A stretch of DNA of 64,000 bases from positions 744,001 through 808,000 of the forward strand of contig NZ_CP114014.1 of assembly GCF_040581415.1 (NCBI RefSeq), given 5' to 3'. Below, piece after piece: positions 24,775 through 33,281 of this stretch. The notes under the pieces were generated by a model. That model was not told the origin of the DNA and did no database searches. It saw nothing but the letters and a program-made list of their open reading frames with translations. The position numbers and the translations under genes are program-made. Positions within the stretch are counted from its first letter, which is position 1. Each line of letters starts with the position of its first letter. The stretch is from Paraconexibacter sp040581415 (GTDB taxonomy: Bacteria; Actinomycetota; Thermoleophilia; Solirubrobacterales; Solirubrobacteraceae).

Positions 24775-26046
24775 TCAGTCCGTCAGCGCGTCCGCGAGCT
24801 CCTGGCGGAGGGTCGGCGCCGGCTGGCGGCGCTGCTCGTAGGTGGTGGTGAGGAACCGCTCGATCGCCTCGATGACCGGCGCCGTCCGCCAGCTCGGGAT
24901 CACGTCGAATGCGTGCTGGCCGCCGACCATCTCACCGAACAGGACCGGCTGCCTGGACACCCCGCGCAGCGCCTCGACGAACTTGTGGGCGTCGGCGATC
25001 GGGACCAGCGAGTCGCGCGTGCCGTGCAGCACGAGGAACGGCGGGGCGTCCGCGTGGACGCGGAAGAACGGGGACGCGGCCCGGTACCGCTCCGGGGCGT
25101 GCTGCCGGCGGACGCGGAAGACCAGCGGCGCGAGCACGATGTCGTGCAGCGCGGGGGCGTGGAGGCGGTCCTCGTCGAGCATGTCGTACACGCCGTAGAA
25201 CGGGACGGCGGCCGCGACGGAGGTGTCGGCGTCCTCGAAGCCGGGCTGCAGGCTGCGGTCGTCCGACGTCAGCGCGGCGAGCGCCGACAGGTGACCGCCC
25301 GCCGAGCCGCCGCTGATCGCGATGAACGACGGGTCCACGTCATAGTCGGCGGCGTTCTCGCGCAGCCAGGCGATCGCGCGCTTGACGTCGACGACGTGGT
25401 CGGGCCACTGCGCCCACGGGCTGAGCCGGTAGTCGATGTTCATGCCGACGAACCCGTTGGCGGCGAGGTGCGTCAGCAGCGGGATGCCCTGCTCGCGGCG
25501 GGAGCCGAGGACCCAGGCGCCGCCGTGGACCTGGACGACGGCCGGCCGGGGCTTCGTGGCGGGCGTGTCCGGCAGGTAGAAGTCGGCCAGCAGCGGGCGG
25601 CCGTCCACGCGCGCGAACTCGACGCCGCGCACCACCTTCACGCCGGGCCGGCGGAACATCAGCCACGGGAACGCCACGTGGCTCAGCGGGTAACGCGGCG
25701 TCTTGCCGTCGTCGTCGGCGATGTCGAGCTCGGTGACCAGGGAGCCGGTCGACAGGCGGGTCCGGCGCGCGCTGACGACGAGCGGGATCGCAGCGAGGTC
25801 GGTCGCCACGAGCAGCCCGAGCCCGACGAAGCCGGCGACGTGGCCGGTCGCGCCCAGGACCGCGAGCGCCGCGGCCGCCAGCGTGCTGAGGACGATCAGG
25901 TGCAGCGCGAGCTCCGTCGTCACGAACGCGGCGCCCCAGCTGGGGCCGATCGCCCACCAGGCGCGCCGCGGGAAGAGGGCGTTCAGGAGCCCACCCGCGG
26001 CGGAGGCACCGAGCAGGAGCAGCAGGACGGCGGCGACGACGGACAT
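24775..26046 (-). CDS. alpha/beta hydrolase (esterase/lipase, HSL-like) with N-terminal membrane region
   Basis: This 423-residue protein begins at ATG 26046 with three to four hydrophobic helices (to about residue 110), then an alpha/beta hydrolase domain. VHGGAWVLGS gives the HGG oxyanion hole, ISGGSAGGH holds the nucleophile Ser in G-x-S-x-G, GTRDSLVP the Asp, and GGQHAFD the His. This is the hormone-sensitive-lipase/acetyl-hydrolase group acting on ester substrates at the membrane. Two similar actinobacterial families (LipN/LipW-like esterases) are possible. It diverges from the protease gene across 157 bases. Confidence 0.85.
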   Translation of the reverse strand: MSVVAAVLLLLLGASAAGGLLNALFPRRAWWAIGPSWGAAFVTTELALHLIVLSTLAAAALAVLGATGHVAGFVGLGLLVATDLAAIPLVVSARRTRLSTGSLVTELDIADDDGKTPRYPLSHVAFPWLMFRRPGVKVVRGVEFARVDGRPLLADFYLPDTPATKPRPAVVQVHGGAWVLGSRREQGIPLLTHLAANGFVGMNIDYRLSPWAQWPDHVVDVKRAIAWLRENAADYDVDPSFIAISGGSAGGHLSALAALTSDDRSLQPGFEDADTSVAAAVPFYGVYDMLDEDRLHAPALHDIVLAPLVFRVRRQHAPERYRAASPFFRVHADAPPFLVLHGTRDSLVPIADAHKFVEALRGVSRQPVLFGEMVGGQHAFDVIPSWRTAPVIEAIERFLTTTYEQRRQPAPTLRQELADALTD

Positions 26047-26203
26047 TGGCGGCCAGGGTAGTGACCTGCGCCCCGGATGCCAGCGCTGGTCCGCGCCGCC
26101 CGCCCGAGGCAATATGCGCCAGCGTCGGTTCAGCGGCGCGCCCTGCGGGCATGGAACGTCGACGCGGGCGCGGGCCCGCGGTCACCCGTCCCCAGGAGAG
26201 CCG

Positions 26204-27052
26204 ATGACCCTGAGCACCCGACTGGTCGCCATCGCGGCCGTCGCCCTGTCCGCCGGAGCCCTTGCCACGACCGCCCACGCCGCCCCGACGTGGGCCCCCG
26301 CCGGGAGTGCGACCGTGCACCCCGGTGTCCAGACCGACACGGCCGGCGCCGGCCAGTGCACGTCGAACTTCATCTTCACCGCCGGCGAGGACGTCTACAT
26401 CGGGCAGGCCGCCCACTGCTCCGGCACCGGCGGCAGCACCGAGACCGACGGCTGCACCTCGAAGTCGCTGCCGCTCGGGACCGACGTGACGATCCAGGGC
26501 GCCACCCAGCCTGGGAAGCTCGCCTACAACTCGTGGATCACGATGCAGGAGAAGGGCGAGAAGGACCCCGACACGTGCGCGTTCAACGACTTCGCGCTGG
26601 TCAAGGTCGATCCGGCCGACGTCGGCAAGGTCAACCCGTCGGTGCCGTTCTACGGCGGTCCTGTCGGCCTGTCGCGCACGGGCCTGCAGGTCGGTGACGG
26701 CGTCTTCTCGTACGGCAACTCGTCGCTGCGGCAGGGCCTCACGCTGCTCTCGCCCAAGCGCGGTCTGTCCCTGGGCGACGACGGCAACGGCTGGTCGCAC
26801 GGCGTCGTGACCCTGACCCCGGGTGTCCCGGGCGACTCCGGCAGCGCGTTCCTGACGAACTCCGGTGAGGCGCTCGGCGTCCTGAGCACGCTGGCGCTGC
26901 TGCCGATCCCGGGTTCCAACGGCGTCGGCGACCTGGCCAAGGAGCTCGACTACCTCCGGGCGAACTCCACGATCGCCGCCGACCTCGTGCCCGGCACCGA
27001 GCCGTTCACGCCCAAGCCGATCCCGCTCGACCTCGGCGGTCTGCTCGGCTGA
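26204..27052 (+). CDS. secreted trypsin-like serine protease (S1 family)
   Basis: This 282-residue exported protein has a signal peptide (to about residue 27, THA-AP) and a chymotrypsin-fold domain. The triad is His71 in GQAAHCSG, Asp129 in FNDFALVKV and Ser212 in PGDSGSAF. It lacks the long propeptide seen in streptogrisins. AGGAG lies before the ATG. Function is likely extracellular protein degradation or processing. It is monocistronic, and tRNA-Arg follows 46 bases downstream. Confidence 0.86.
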   Translation: MTLSTRLVAIAAVALSAGALATTAHAAPTWAPAGSATVHPGVQTDTAGAGQCTSNFIFTAGEDVYIGQAAHCSGTGGSTETDGCTSKSLPLGTDVTIQGATQPGKLAYNSWITMQEKGEKDPDTCAFNDFALVKVDPADVGKVNPSVPFYGGPVGLSRTGLQVGDGVFSYGNSSLRQGLTLLSPKRGLSLGDDGNGWSHGVVTLTPGVPGDSGSAFLTNSGEALGVLSTLALLPIPGSNGVGDLAKELDYLRANSTIAADLVPGTEPFTPKPIPLDLGGLLG

Positions 27053-27098
27053 CCGCACGACGCGGGCGGCAGTCGCCCAACTAGACTGCCGTCCGCAC

Positions 27099-27172
<74 letters not shown>

Positions 27173-27177
27173 CTGGG

Positions 27178-27205
27178 CGAAAGGTCCGCTTTTGCGGGCC
27201 TTTCG
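27178..27205 (+). terminator. terminator-like hairpin after tRNA-Arg
   Basis: CGAAAGGTCCGC (27178-27189) pairs with GCGGGCCTTTCG (27194-27205) around a TTTT loop. The stem is 12 bases with one T-G wobble. It begins six bases after the tRNA end. There is only a weak T-rich stretch downstream (TAATT), so termination is plausible but not certain. Confidence 0.55.
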
Positions 27206-27688
27206 TAATTCCGCGGTGCGCCAGTTGTGGCGCGTTGGCGGTGGTGGGGCAACGTAGGGGGCAACACGAGGAAATGGCGGTCGCGCGGCGGGCGAGATGT
27301 GGGGCAACAGGCTGTTGCCCCACCACGGCCTTATGGTCGTGGTCCAGTCGGTCGCGGGTTCGAGCCCTGTCGCTCACCTCTCGTGCCGAAGGGTCTTCCT
27401 TGCCGAGAAGCGCCTTCCCGGTGGGGTGTCGATTCGAGCGGCCGTGCAGCAACTAGTGGCTCCGGGCTCCGGATTGCCCTCGCTCTCCCGCGATTGGTGG
27501 CGATTCTCGGGCGGTCTTAGGGACCGCTAGCGGCGGCTTACTGAGTGCGGGGGCGGGGGCCGCACGAGCGGTGCCCCGACGCGTGATCGTGCAGGAGCGC
27601 GCGCGATCGGAGCGACCGGTGTTCGCGAAGTCGCCGATGGCGGTAGGCAGTTCGCGGCGTGCGTCCGGGAACGCCGGTCAGATCGCGT
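27206..27688. other. gene-free stretch beside tRNA-Arg, probable integration scar
   Basis: No open frame here looks coding. GGGGCAAC occurs at 27246, 27269 and 27301 and as its reverse complement in a 25-base near-perfect palindrome (27299-27323; arms GTGGGGCAACAG and CTGTTGCCCCAC around one G). A T-arm-like sequence, GGGTTCGAGCCC (27357-27368), with flanking GTCG resembles the 3' half of a tRNA without a matching 5' half. These traits fit an attachment region left by an integrated element at tRNA-Arg. No integrase gene is in the window. Confidence 0.5.
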
Positions 27689-28327
27689 TCAGATCGCGGT
27701 CGTATTGACGCTGAGGTTCGCTGGAGCTTGGCTGACGTAGGTCAGCGCGGTCTGGACCGTTTTGATGGCGGTCTGCAGCTCGGGGGTGTCGCCGTTCTCG
27801 AGATAATTGAGGATCAGGCCCTGCACGTTGGCGAGGATGAGGACTTCCAGGCTCGCTCGGTCCAGGAGAAGTATGCGTCCGCGGCCGATGGCGTCGTCGA
27901 TGAGGCCGCTGACGAGGTCGCGGAAGCGGGTCGAGATGTAGCTGGCGGCGCCGTGGAGTGCGGGGTTGGTGATCGATTCGGCCTGCAGGCCGAACCAGGC
28001 GACGAGGAGTGCGCGGTCGGTGGTGATCGAGGCCCAGAAGGTCTCGAAGCCGCGTTCGACGATGTCGCTGGGCTCTTCCAGGCCTCGGACGGTGTCTTCG
28101 AGCTGGGCTATGAATCGGCCGCCGACGTGCTCGACGACGTGGAGGAACAGGCCTTCTCGGGACTCGTAGTAGTAGATGACGACGCGCTTGTTCAGACCGG
28201 CTTCGTCAGCGACGCGTTGGAGCGAGGTCGCCGCGAAGCCGTCGCGCGCGAGGCAGCGCAGCGCGGCGTCGAGGATCTCGGTGGCCCGCTGCGCGCCCTT
28301 GCGTGTGAGGTCGCCGTCGGCTCGCAT
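27689..28327 (-). CDS. TetR family transcriptional regulator
   Basis: This 212-residue protein has a TetR head: ATEILDAALRCLARDGFAATS, then LQRVADEAGLNKRVVIYYYESREGLF. Its recognition helix is very close to that of the TetR at 37.6 kb (LDKRNVLYYYDSREEL), so the two are paralogues and may bind related operators. The ATG at 28327 is chosen because the frame upstream crosses the operator of the divergent MMPL gene. It probably represses that operon and itself through the dyad at 28361-28392. Confidence 0.9.
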   Translation of the reverse strand: MRADGDLTRKGAQRATEILDAALRCLARDGFAATSLQRVADEAGLNKRVVIYYYESREGLFLHVVEHVGGRFIAQLEDTVRGLEEPSDIVERGFETFWASITTDRALLVAWFGLQAESITNPALHGAASYISTRFRDLVSGLIDDAIGRGRILLLDRASLEVLILANVQGLILNYLENGDTPELQTAIKTVQTALTYVSQAPANLSVNTTAI

Positions 28328-28360
28328 CGGCACAGGGTAGTCGCGCTGTCGGCAGAGCGC

Positions 28361-28392
28361 ACCAGGCGGTGAACTAAAAACCACCATCTGGT
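28361..28392. promoter_or_regulatory. dyad operator between TetR and MMPL genes (copy 1)
   Basis: ACCAGGCGGTG (28361-28371) and CACCATCTGGT (28382-28392) are inverted arms matching at nine of eleven positions around a ten-base A-rich centre. Read on the minus strand, the right arm lies in GCAGAACGTACCAG. The same 14 bases, followed by a G-rich arm and a TTTTTA centre, occur again before the P450 gene at 39.8 kb. The spacing of arms to centre is the same in both. Confidence 0.6.
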
Positions 28393-28426
28393 ACGTTCTG
28401 CCGATGGGTGCCACGAGTCGGCCAAG

Positions 28427-31400
28427 ATGATGAAGCGCGCTGGGGCGTTCGCGATGGCGCGGCCGAAGCTAACGATCGCGCTCTGGGCAGCGGTGACCTT
28501 GGTTCTGGTGGTACAGGGCCTCAGCTTCGCGGGCCGGATCTCGCCAAGCTCGATCGATGTGCCGGGAACCTCGAGTGAGAAGGCACAGCGAGTCGCGGCC
28601 AAGTACTTCGGGATCGAGGCGTCGATCCCGGTGTTGTTGGAGGGGCCGCGGGCGCAGCTCGATGCGGAGGGGCGGCGGCTGGTGCGTCAGCTGCGGCTGC
28701 GCAAGGACTACCGCGTGCTGTCGCCGTGGGACCGCGGCGCGAAGCTCCCCGAGCTGCGGCCTCGCAAGGACGCGGCGCTGGTGCTCGTGGTGGCGGGAAC
28801 GGACGACGCGTTTGCGGGCACCGCCGGACATACGGTGCGCCGGCAGGTCGCCGCGGAGGTCCGCTCGCCGGTACGGGCGTCGGTGACCGGCTTCTCGACG
28901 GTCGGCGGGGATCTGAAAGACGCGTCGCTGAGCGCCGCGCACGAGGCGGAGCTGGTTGCGATTCCCGTGCTGCTGATCGTTCTGCTGCTCGTGTTCCGTT
29001 CGCCGATCGCGGCGCTCATCCCGGGGCTGTTCGGGCTTGCGGCGGTGGAGTCGGGGTTCGGGGCGGTCGGGCTGATCGCGCTGATCCACCCGATCACCGA
29101 CGTGGCGACGGCGCTGACGTCGATGATGGGGCTGGCGCTCGGGGTTGACTACTCCTTGCTGCTCGTCTCTCGTTTCAGAGAGGAGCTCGCGCACGGGGCT
29201 GAACCGGCGGCGGCCGCCCGAACCGCACAGGGCAGCGCGGGGCGGACGGTGCTTTTCGCCGGGGCCACGCTGGTGGTCGCGATGGGCGTTGCGGCTCTGT
29301 TGTCGCCGGGCGACTTCCTGCTGTCGGCGGCGGTGAGCGTCGCGACGGTCGCGGTCATCAGCATGGGCGGAGCGTTTCTCGTGGTCCCGGCGATTCTTGC
29401 CCTGCTCGGCCATCGGATCGACCTGTGGCGGATCGGCGGGATCCCGCGCGACGACGGCAACTGGGCCAGCATGGCGCGGTTCGTCCAGCGCCGTCCGGTC
29501 ATCCTCGGGGGCCTGGCGCTGCTGCCGCTGCTGGCGCTGAGCGTTCCGGCTCTAGGGCTGGACACCGGTCCTCCCGACGTGCGGACGCTGCCGAAGAACG
29601 CCCAGGCCCGGATCGACTCCCAGCGGACCATCGATGTCCTCGGGCCCGGCTGGGGTGCGCCGTTCGAGGTGTTCGTCACCGACCCCAGCGGCCCGGTCAC
29701 GACGGCGTCGCGGCTGCGGGCGATGGAGCGCTGGCAGCGCCGCATCGCGAGGCTGCCGTCGGTGCAGACCGTGATCGGGCCGGGCGCCATCGCCAGCCGC
29801 GAGCCCGCCCTGCTCGACGCTGATCGCAGCGTCGGCCGCACGCAGCGGGCGCTAAAGAACAGCCGCGTTCAGGCCCGAAAGCTGTCCGGCGGCTTGGCGC
29901 AGGCCCGCGGCGGTGTGGCCAGCCTCCGCGGCGGGCTGCGCGACGCCCGCGGCGCGTCTGACCAGCTCGGCAGCGGCGCCGGACAAGGCAGCGCAGGGGC
30001 CGCGCGGCTCGCCGACGCGCTGACACGCGCCCGCAGCGGCGCGCGGCAGCTACGTGCCGGAATCCTCCGGGCGCGCGACGGTGCCGGCAAGCTCAGCGCC
30101 GCCCTCACCCGTGCCCAGACCGGATCACGGCAGCTGACCTCGGGACTCGCCAAGGCCCGCCGAGGAGCGCGGCAACTCGCCGGCGGAAGCGGCCAGCTCG
30201 CCGCCGGCCTGCGCGCAGGGCAGCAGGATCTCGACAAGCTGACCGGGGCAGCCAGCGACGCGCAGGCTGAGACCGCCGAGCTGCTTAAGGCGCTCTCGTC
30301 GATGACCCTTGGCCGCGCCGACCCCCGATACCGCGCCGCGCTGGAATCGGCCGGGAAACTCTCGGCGTTCGCGACCGGGAAGGATCCCCGCGACGGGCAG
30401 CAGCTGGACCCGGCCTACCCGGGCCTGAGCGCCGCGCTGCAGCAAGCCTCGGGCCAGCTGACCCAGGCCGCCGACGCCGCCGCCAAGCTCCAGGCCGGCG
30501 CCGACCAGCTTCAGGCCGGGCTGCAGAAGCTGAAGAACGGCTCCGGCGCTCTGACCACGGGCCTTGCGAAGGTCGACACCGGTGCGAGCCAACTGGAGGG
30601 CGGCCTGGACCGGATCGCCGCCGAGACCGGCACCCTGCCCACGGGCCTAAGCCAGCTGGCCGCCGGCGCCGACAAGCTCGCGGCCGGCCTGTCGCGGCTT
30701 GAGCGCGGAAACCGCCAGCTCGCCGCCGGGCTCGCCAACGGCAACGCCCGCAGCGCCACCCTCCAAAGCGGCCTCGCCCAGGCGCGCAAGCGCACAGCGG
30801 ACGCCGCCAGCGGCGGCGCCGGCCAGAACCGACAACTTGAGCAGCTCCAGGACCGGTCACCGCGCCTCCTGGACTCCGGCTACTTCGTCCTGGCCGCCCT
30901 GGACGGCGCATCGGCCGGGGCACGCACCCAGGCCGGATACTCGGTCAACCTGCAGGGCGGCGGCCAGGCTGCCCGCATCACGATCATCCCGAAATACGGG
31001 ATCAACACGCCGCAGACCACGGCGCTCAACCGCCGGCTACAACAGGAGCTACCAAGCCTCGAGCGCAGCACGCGCGCCAGCGCCGACCTCGGCGGCGTCG
31101 CCGCGCAGATCACCGATTACCAGCGGATCCTCGGGGCGCGCCTGCCGATCCTGGTCATCGCCCTCAGCCTCGTCATGTTCCTGGTCCTCGTGCTCATCCT
31201 CCGGGCGCTGGTGCTACCGCTGATCAGCGTCGTGCTCAACGTCCTGACGGTCGGCGCCTCGTTCGGCATGGTCGCGCTGCTCTTCCAAGGCGACAACCCG
31301 ACACTCGGCGGCCCAGGCTGGGCGGACATCCTCTCGCTCCTCGGGACGTTCACCATCGTCTTCGGCCTGTCCCTCGACTACCAGGTGTTCATCCTCACCC

Positions 31401-31744
31401 GCATGCGCGAGGCCTTCACCGACAGCGGCGACCTCGGCGACGCGATCACCTTCGCGATCGACCGCACCGGCCGCGTCGTGACCGGCGCCGCCGCGATCAT
31501 GGGGGGCGTCTTCATCGCGTTCACCACCACCGACCTGACCATCATCAAGCAGACCGGAGTCGGCCTCGCCGCCGCCGTCATCATCGACGCCACGCTCGTG
31601 CGGATGGTCCTGCTGCCCGCCGCAATGCGCCTCGCCGGCCGCTCGACCTTCTGGCTCCCCGCATGGCTCGACCGGCTGCTCCCCGAGCTCGACGTCGATG
31701 GCGTCGCGCAGCCTCAGCGGACGCTCGCGGTGAAGCCGGCATGA
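28427..31744 (+). CDS. MMPL-family (RND-type) membrane transporter with very long repeat-rich extracytoplasmic insert
   Basis: This 1105-residue protein has two six-helix MMPL halves: helix 1 at about 14-34, a cluster at about 175-330 (GLALGVDYSLLLVSRFREE), and a second cluster at about 900-1090 (FGLSLDYQVFILTRMREAF). Between them lies an insert of about 420 residues (480-830) of imperfect 7- and 11-residue repeats such as SGARQLRAGI and AGADKLAAGL. These are like those in the YhgE/Pip family and form extended helices across the wall. Such transporters use proton motive force to export lipids or drugs. It heads an operon with the hydrolase and TetR genes (ATGA overlap). Confidence 0.9.
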   Translation: MMKRAGAFAMARPKLTIALWAAVTLVLVVQGLSFAGRISPSSIDVPGTSSEKAQRVAAKYFGIEASIPVLLEGPRAQLDAEGRRLVRQLRLRKDYRVLSPWDRGAKLPELRPRKDAALVLVVAGTDDAFAGTAGHTVRRQVAAEVRSPVRASVTGFSTVGGDLKDASLSAAHEAELVAIPVLLIVLLLVFRSPIAALIPGLFGLAAVESGFGAVGLIALIHPITDVATALTSMMGLALGVDYSLLLVSRFREELAHGAEPAAAARTAQGSAGRTVLFAGATLVVAMGVAALLSPGDFLLSAAVSVATVAVISMGGAFLVVPAILALLGHRIDLWRIGGIPRDDGNWASMARFVQRRPVILGGLALLPLLALSVPALGLDTGPPDVRTLPKNAQARIDSQRTIDVLGPGWGAPFEVFVTDPSGPVTTASRLRAMERWQRRIARLPSVQTVIGPGAIASREPALLDADRSVGRTQRALKNSRVQARKLSGGLAQARGGVASLRGGLRDARGASDQLGSGAGQGSAGAARLADALTRARSGARQLRAGILRARDGAGKLSAALTRAQTGSRQLTSGLAKARRGARQLAGGSGQLAAGLRAGQQDLDKLTGAASDAQAETAELLKALSSMTLGRADPRYRAALESAGKLSAFATGKDPRDGQQLDPAYPGLSAALQQASGQLTQAADAAAKLQAGADQLQAGLQKLKNGSGALTTGLAKVDTGASQLEGGLDRIAAETGTLPTGLSQLAAGADKLAAGLSRLERGNRQLAAGLANGNARSATLQSGLAQARKRTADAASGGAGQNRQLEQLQDRSPRLLDSGYFVLAALDGASAGARTQAGYSVNLQGGGQAARITIIPKYGINTPQTTALNRRLQQELPSLERSTRASADLGGVAAQITDYQRILGARLPILVIALSLVMFLVLVLILRALVLPLISVVLNVLTVGASFGMVALLFQGDNPTLGGPGWADILSLLGTFTIVFGLSLDYQVFILTRMREAFTDSGDLGDAITFAIDRTGRVVTGAAAIMGGVFIAFTTTDLTIIKQTGVGLAAAVIIDATLVRMVLLPAAMRLAGRSTFWLPAWLDRLLPELDVDGVAQPQRTLAVKPA

Positions 31745-32685
31745 GCACCCTGAATCCTGAGATCCCGCTCAACGTCTGCCGCCCTGCGCCCGGTGTGTCG
31801 CGCTTCACCGTTCCGCTGGCGATGCCGTCACCCGATCACCTGCACATCCACGTCCTGGACACGCCCGACGGCCCGCTCCTGGTCGACACCGGCGCGATCG
31901 GATCACAGGATGCGCTCAGCGCCGGTCTCGCGTCGCTCGGTGTCACGCCTGACCGGGTGCTGATCACCCATGCGCACATTGACCACTGGGGACTGGCCAC
32001 GACCCTGACCGACACAGTGCTCGCCCACCCCGGCGTGCTGCCGAGCCTGCGCTTCGCGACCGACGGTGCCGGCCCCGACCTCGCAAGCGCCTGGCCCGGC
32101 GCAGAGAAGATGGTTGAGGTCTTCGCCGCGTTCACCGACATGGCCAGCGGCGTCCCGGCAATCGATGAGCTCCACGACGGTCAGGTCATCGGTGACTGGC
32201 AGGTCCACTGGACCCCGGGGCACGATCCCGGCCACATCTGCCTGTTTCGCCCTGCTGACGGGGTCCTCATCTGTGGCGACCTGCTCCTCCCCGGATACAC
32301 CCCGAACATCCAACCGGGCTTCGACGGCGCCGACGCCCTGACCGACTTCCTCGATTCCCTCAAGCGGATGGCGGCGCTGCCGATCACCCTCGTGCTGCCT
32401 GCCCACGGAGCGCCGTACCACGACGCCCAGGGGCGCGCCGATCAGCTGACCGCTCACCACGCACGCCGCCTGCAGCAGCTGCAGGCGGCGATCCACGCCG
32501 GCGTCCACGATCTCCGCGGCCTGAGCAACCGCGTGTTCGGCGCAGACCTACAGGCGCCGGCCGACCGGATGCTCGCCCGGATGGAGACCTACGCGCACCT
32601 TGACCACTTGCGCCGCCGCGGCCTGGCGTCGGCAGATCCCGACGGCCGCTGGACGACCGCCGAGCGGCCGCAAGACACGTCGTGA
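31741..32685 (+). CDS. metallo-beta-lactamase-fold hydrolase
   Basis: This 314-residue protein has the dimetal motif THAHIDHWG (His77, His79, Asp81, His82), a later His in TPGHDPGHI, GDLLLPG with the bridging Asp, and LPAHGAP near residue 220. All ligands are present. Members of this branch cleave thioesters, lactones or similar bonds. The ATG overlaps the transporter stop, and its own end overlaps the TetR start, so the three genes form one coupled operon. It may act on the exported compound or its precursor; the substrate is unknown. Confidence 0.88.
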   Translation: MSTLNPEIPLNVCRPAPGVSRFTVPLAMPSPDHLHIHVLDTPDGPLLVDTGAIGSQDALSAGLASLGVTPDRVLITHAHIDHWGLATTLTDTVLAHPGVLPSLRFATDGAGPDLASAWPGAEKMVEVFAAFTDMASGVPAIDELHDGQVIGDWQVHWTPGHDPGHICLFRPADGVLICGDLLLPGYTPNIQPGFDGADALTDFLDSLKRMAALPITLVLPAHGAPYHDAQGRADQLTAHHARRLQQLQAAIHAGVHDLRGLSNRVFGADLQAPADRMLARMETYAHLDHLRRRGLASADPDGRWTTAERPQDTS

Positions 32686-33281
32686 CCCGCCCCGCGCCGC
32701 GACTACCGGCCAGCGAGCGCCGCACGCAACTCCTGCACGCCACGCGCTGCGTGGTCGACCGTGGCGGGTACTCGACGCTCACCATGGAGGCGGTCGCCCG
32801 CGAGGCGAACGTCACCAAGCCGGTGGTCTACTCCGCGTTCGCCAATCGCGACGACGCGATGACCCGGCTGCTGGAGGTCGAGGGGGCGAGGGTGGTGGCC
32901 GAGATCAGTGCCGCGATCGAGTTCGCCGCCCACGGGAGGTCTCCCCAGAACCTGGGGGAGATGGTGGTCCTTGGCCTGGACCGCGTCCTTGACATCGTGT
33001 GCCAGCAGCCGCAGCGGTACCGGCTGATCCTCATCGGAGTCCACGGGTCCCCGAGAGAGGTCCGCGAAGCCATCGACGAAGGACGGCGGATCCTCACCGC
33101 ACAGGTCGCCGCCGTGATTGGCCGAGCGCCGGCGCTCGCGCGGACGGATGTCGAGCTGTTGGCCACGATGCTCGTAGCACTCGGGGAGCATGCGGCGACG
33201 CTCGTGCTGACCGAGCCCGAGCACTTCGGGCCGGCGAGGTTCAAGGACGCGCTACAGGCGCTCCTCTCAGCTGCTTGCTGA
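32682..33281 (+). CDS. TetR family transcriptional regulator
   Basis: This 199-residue protein has the TetR head (RRTQLLHATRCVVDRGGYSTLT, MEAVAREANVTKPVVYSAFANRDD). The GTG start overlaps the hydrolase stop (GTGA). It is the last gene of the MMPL operon and converges on the MFS gene with a 15-base overlap. Its recognition helix differs from those of the paralogous pair at 28 and 37.6 kb, so it should read a different operator. Confidence 0.9.
   Translation: MTRPAPRLPASERRTQLLHATRCVVDRGGYSTLTMEAVAREANVTKPVVYSAFANRDDAMTRLLEVEGARVVAEISAAIEFAAHGRSPQNLGEMVVLGLDRVLDIVCQQPQRYRLILIGVHGSPREVREAIDEGRRILTAQVAAVIGRAPALARTDVELLATMLVALGEHAATLVLTEPEHFGPARFKDALQALLSAAC

Noticed and set aside
27340..27385. 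A complete second tRNA gene after tRNA-Arg
   Set aside because: Only a T-arm-like sequence is seen; no matching D arm, acceptor pair or proper anticodon stem could be found.
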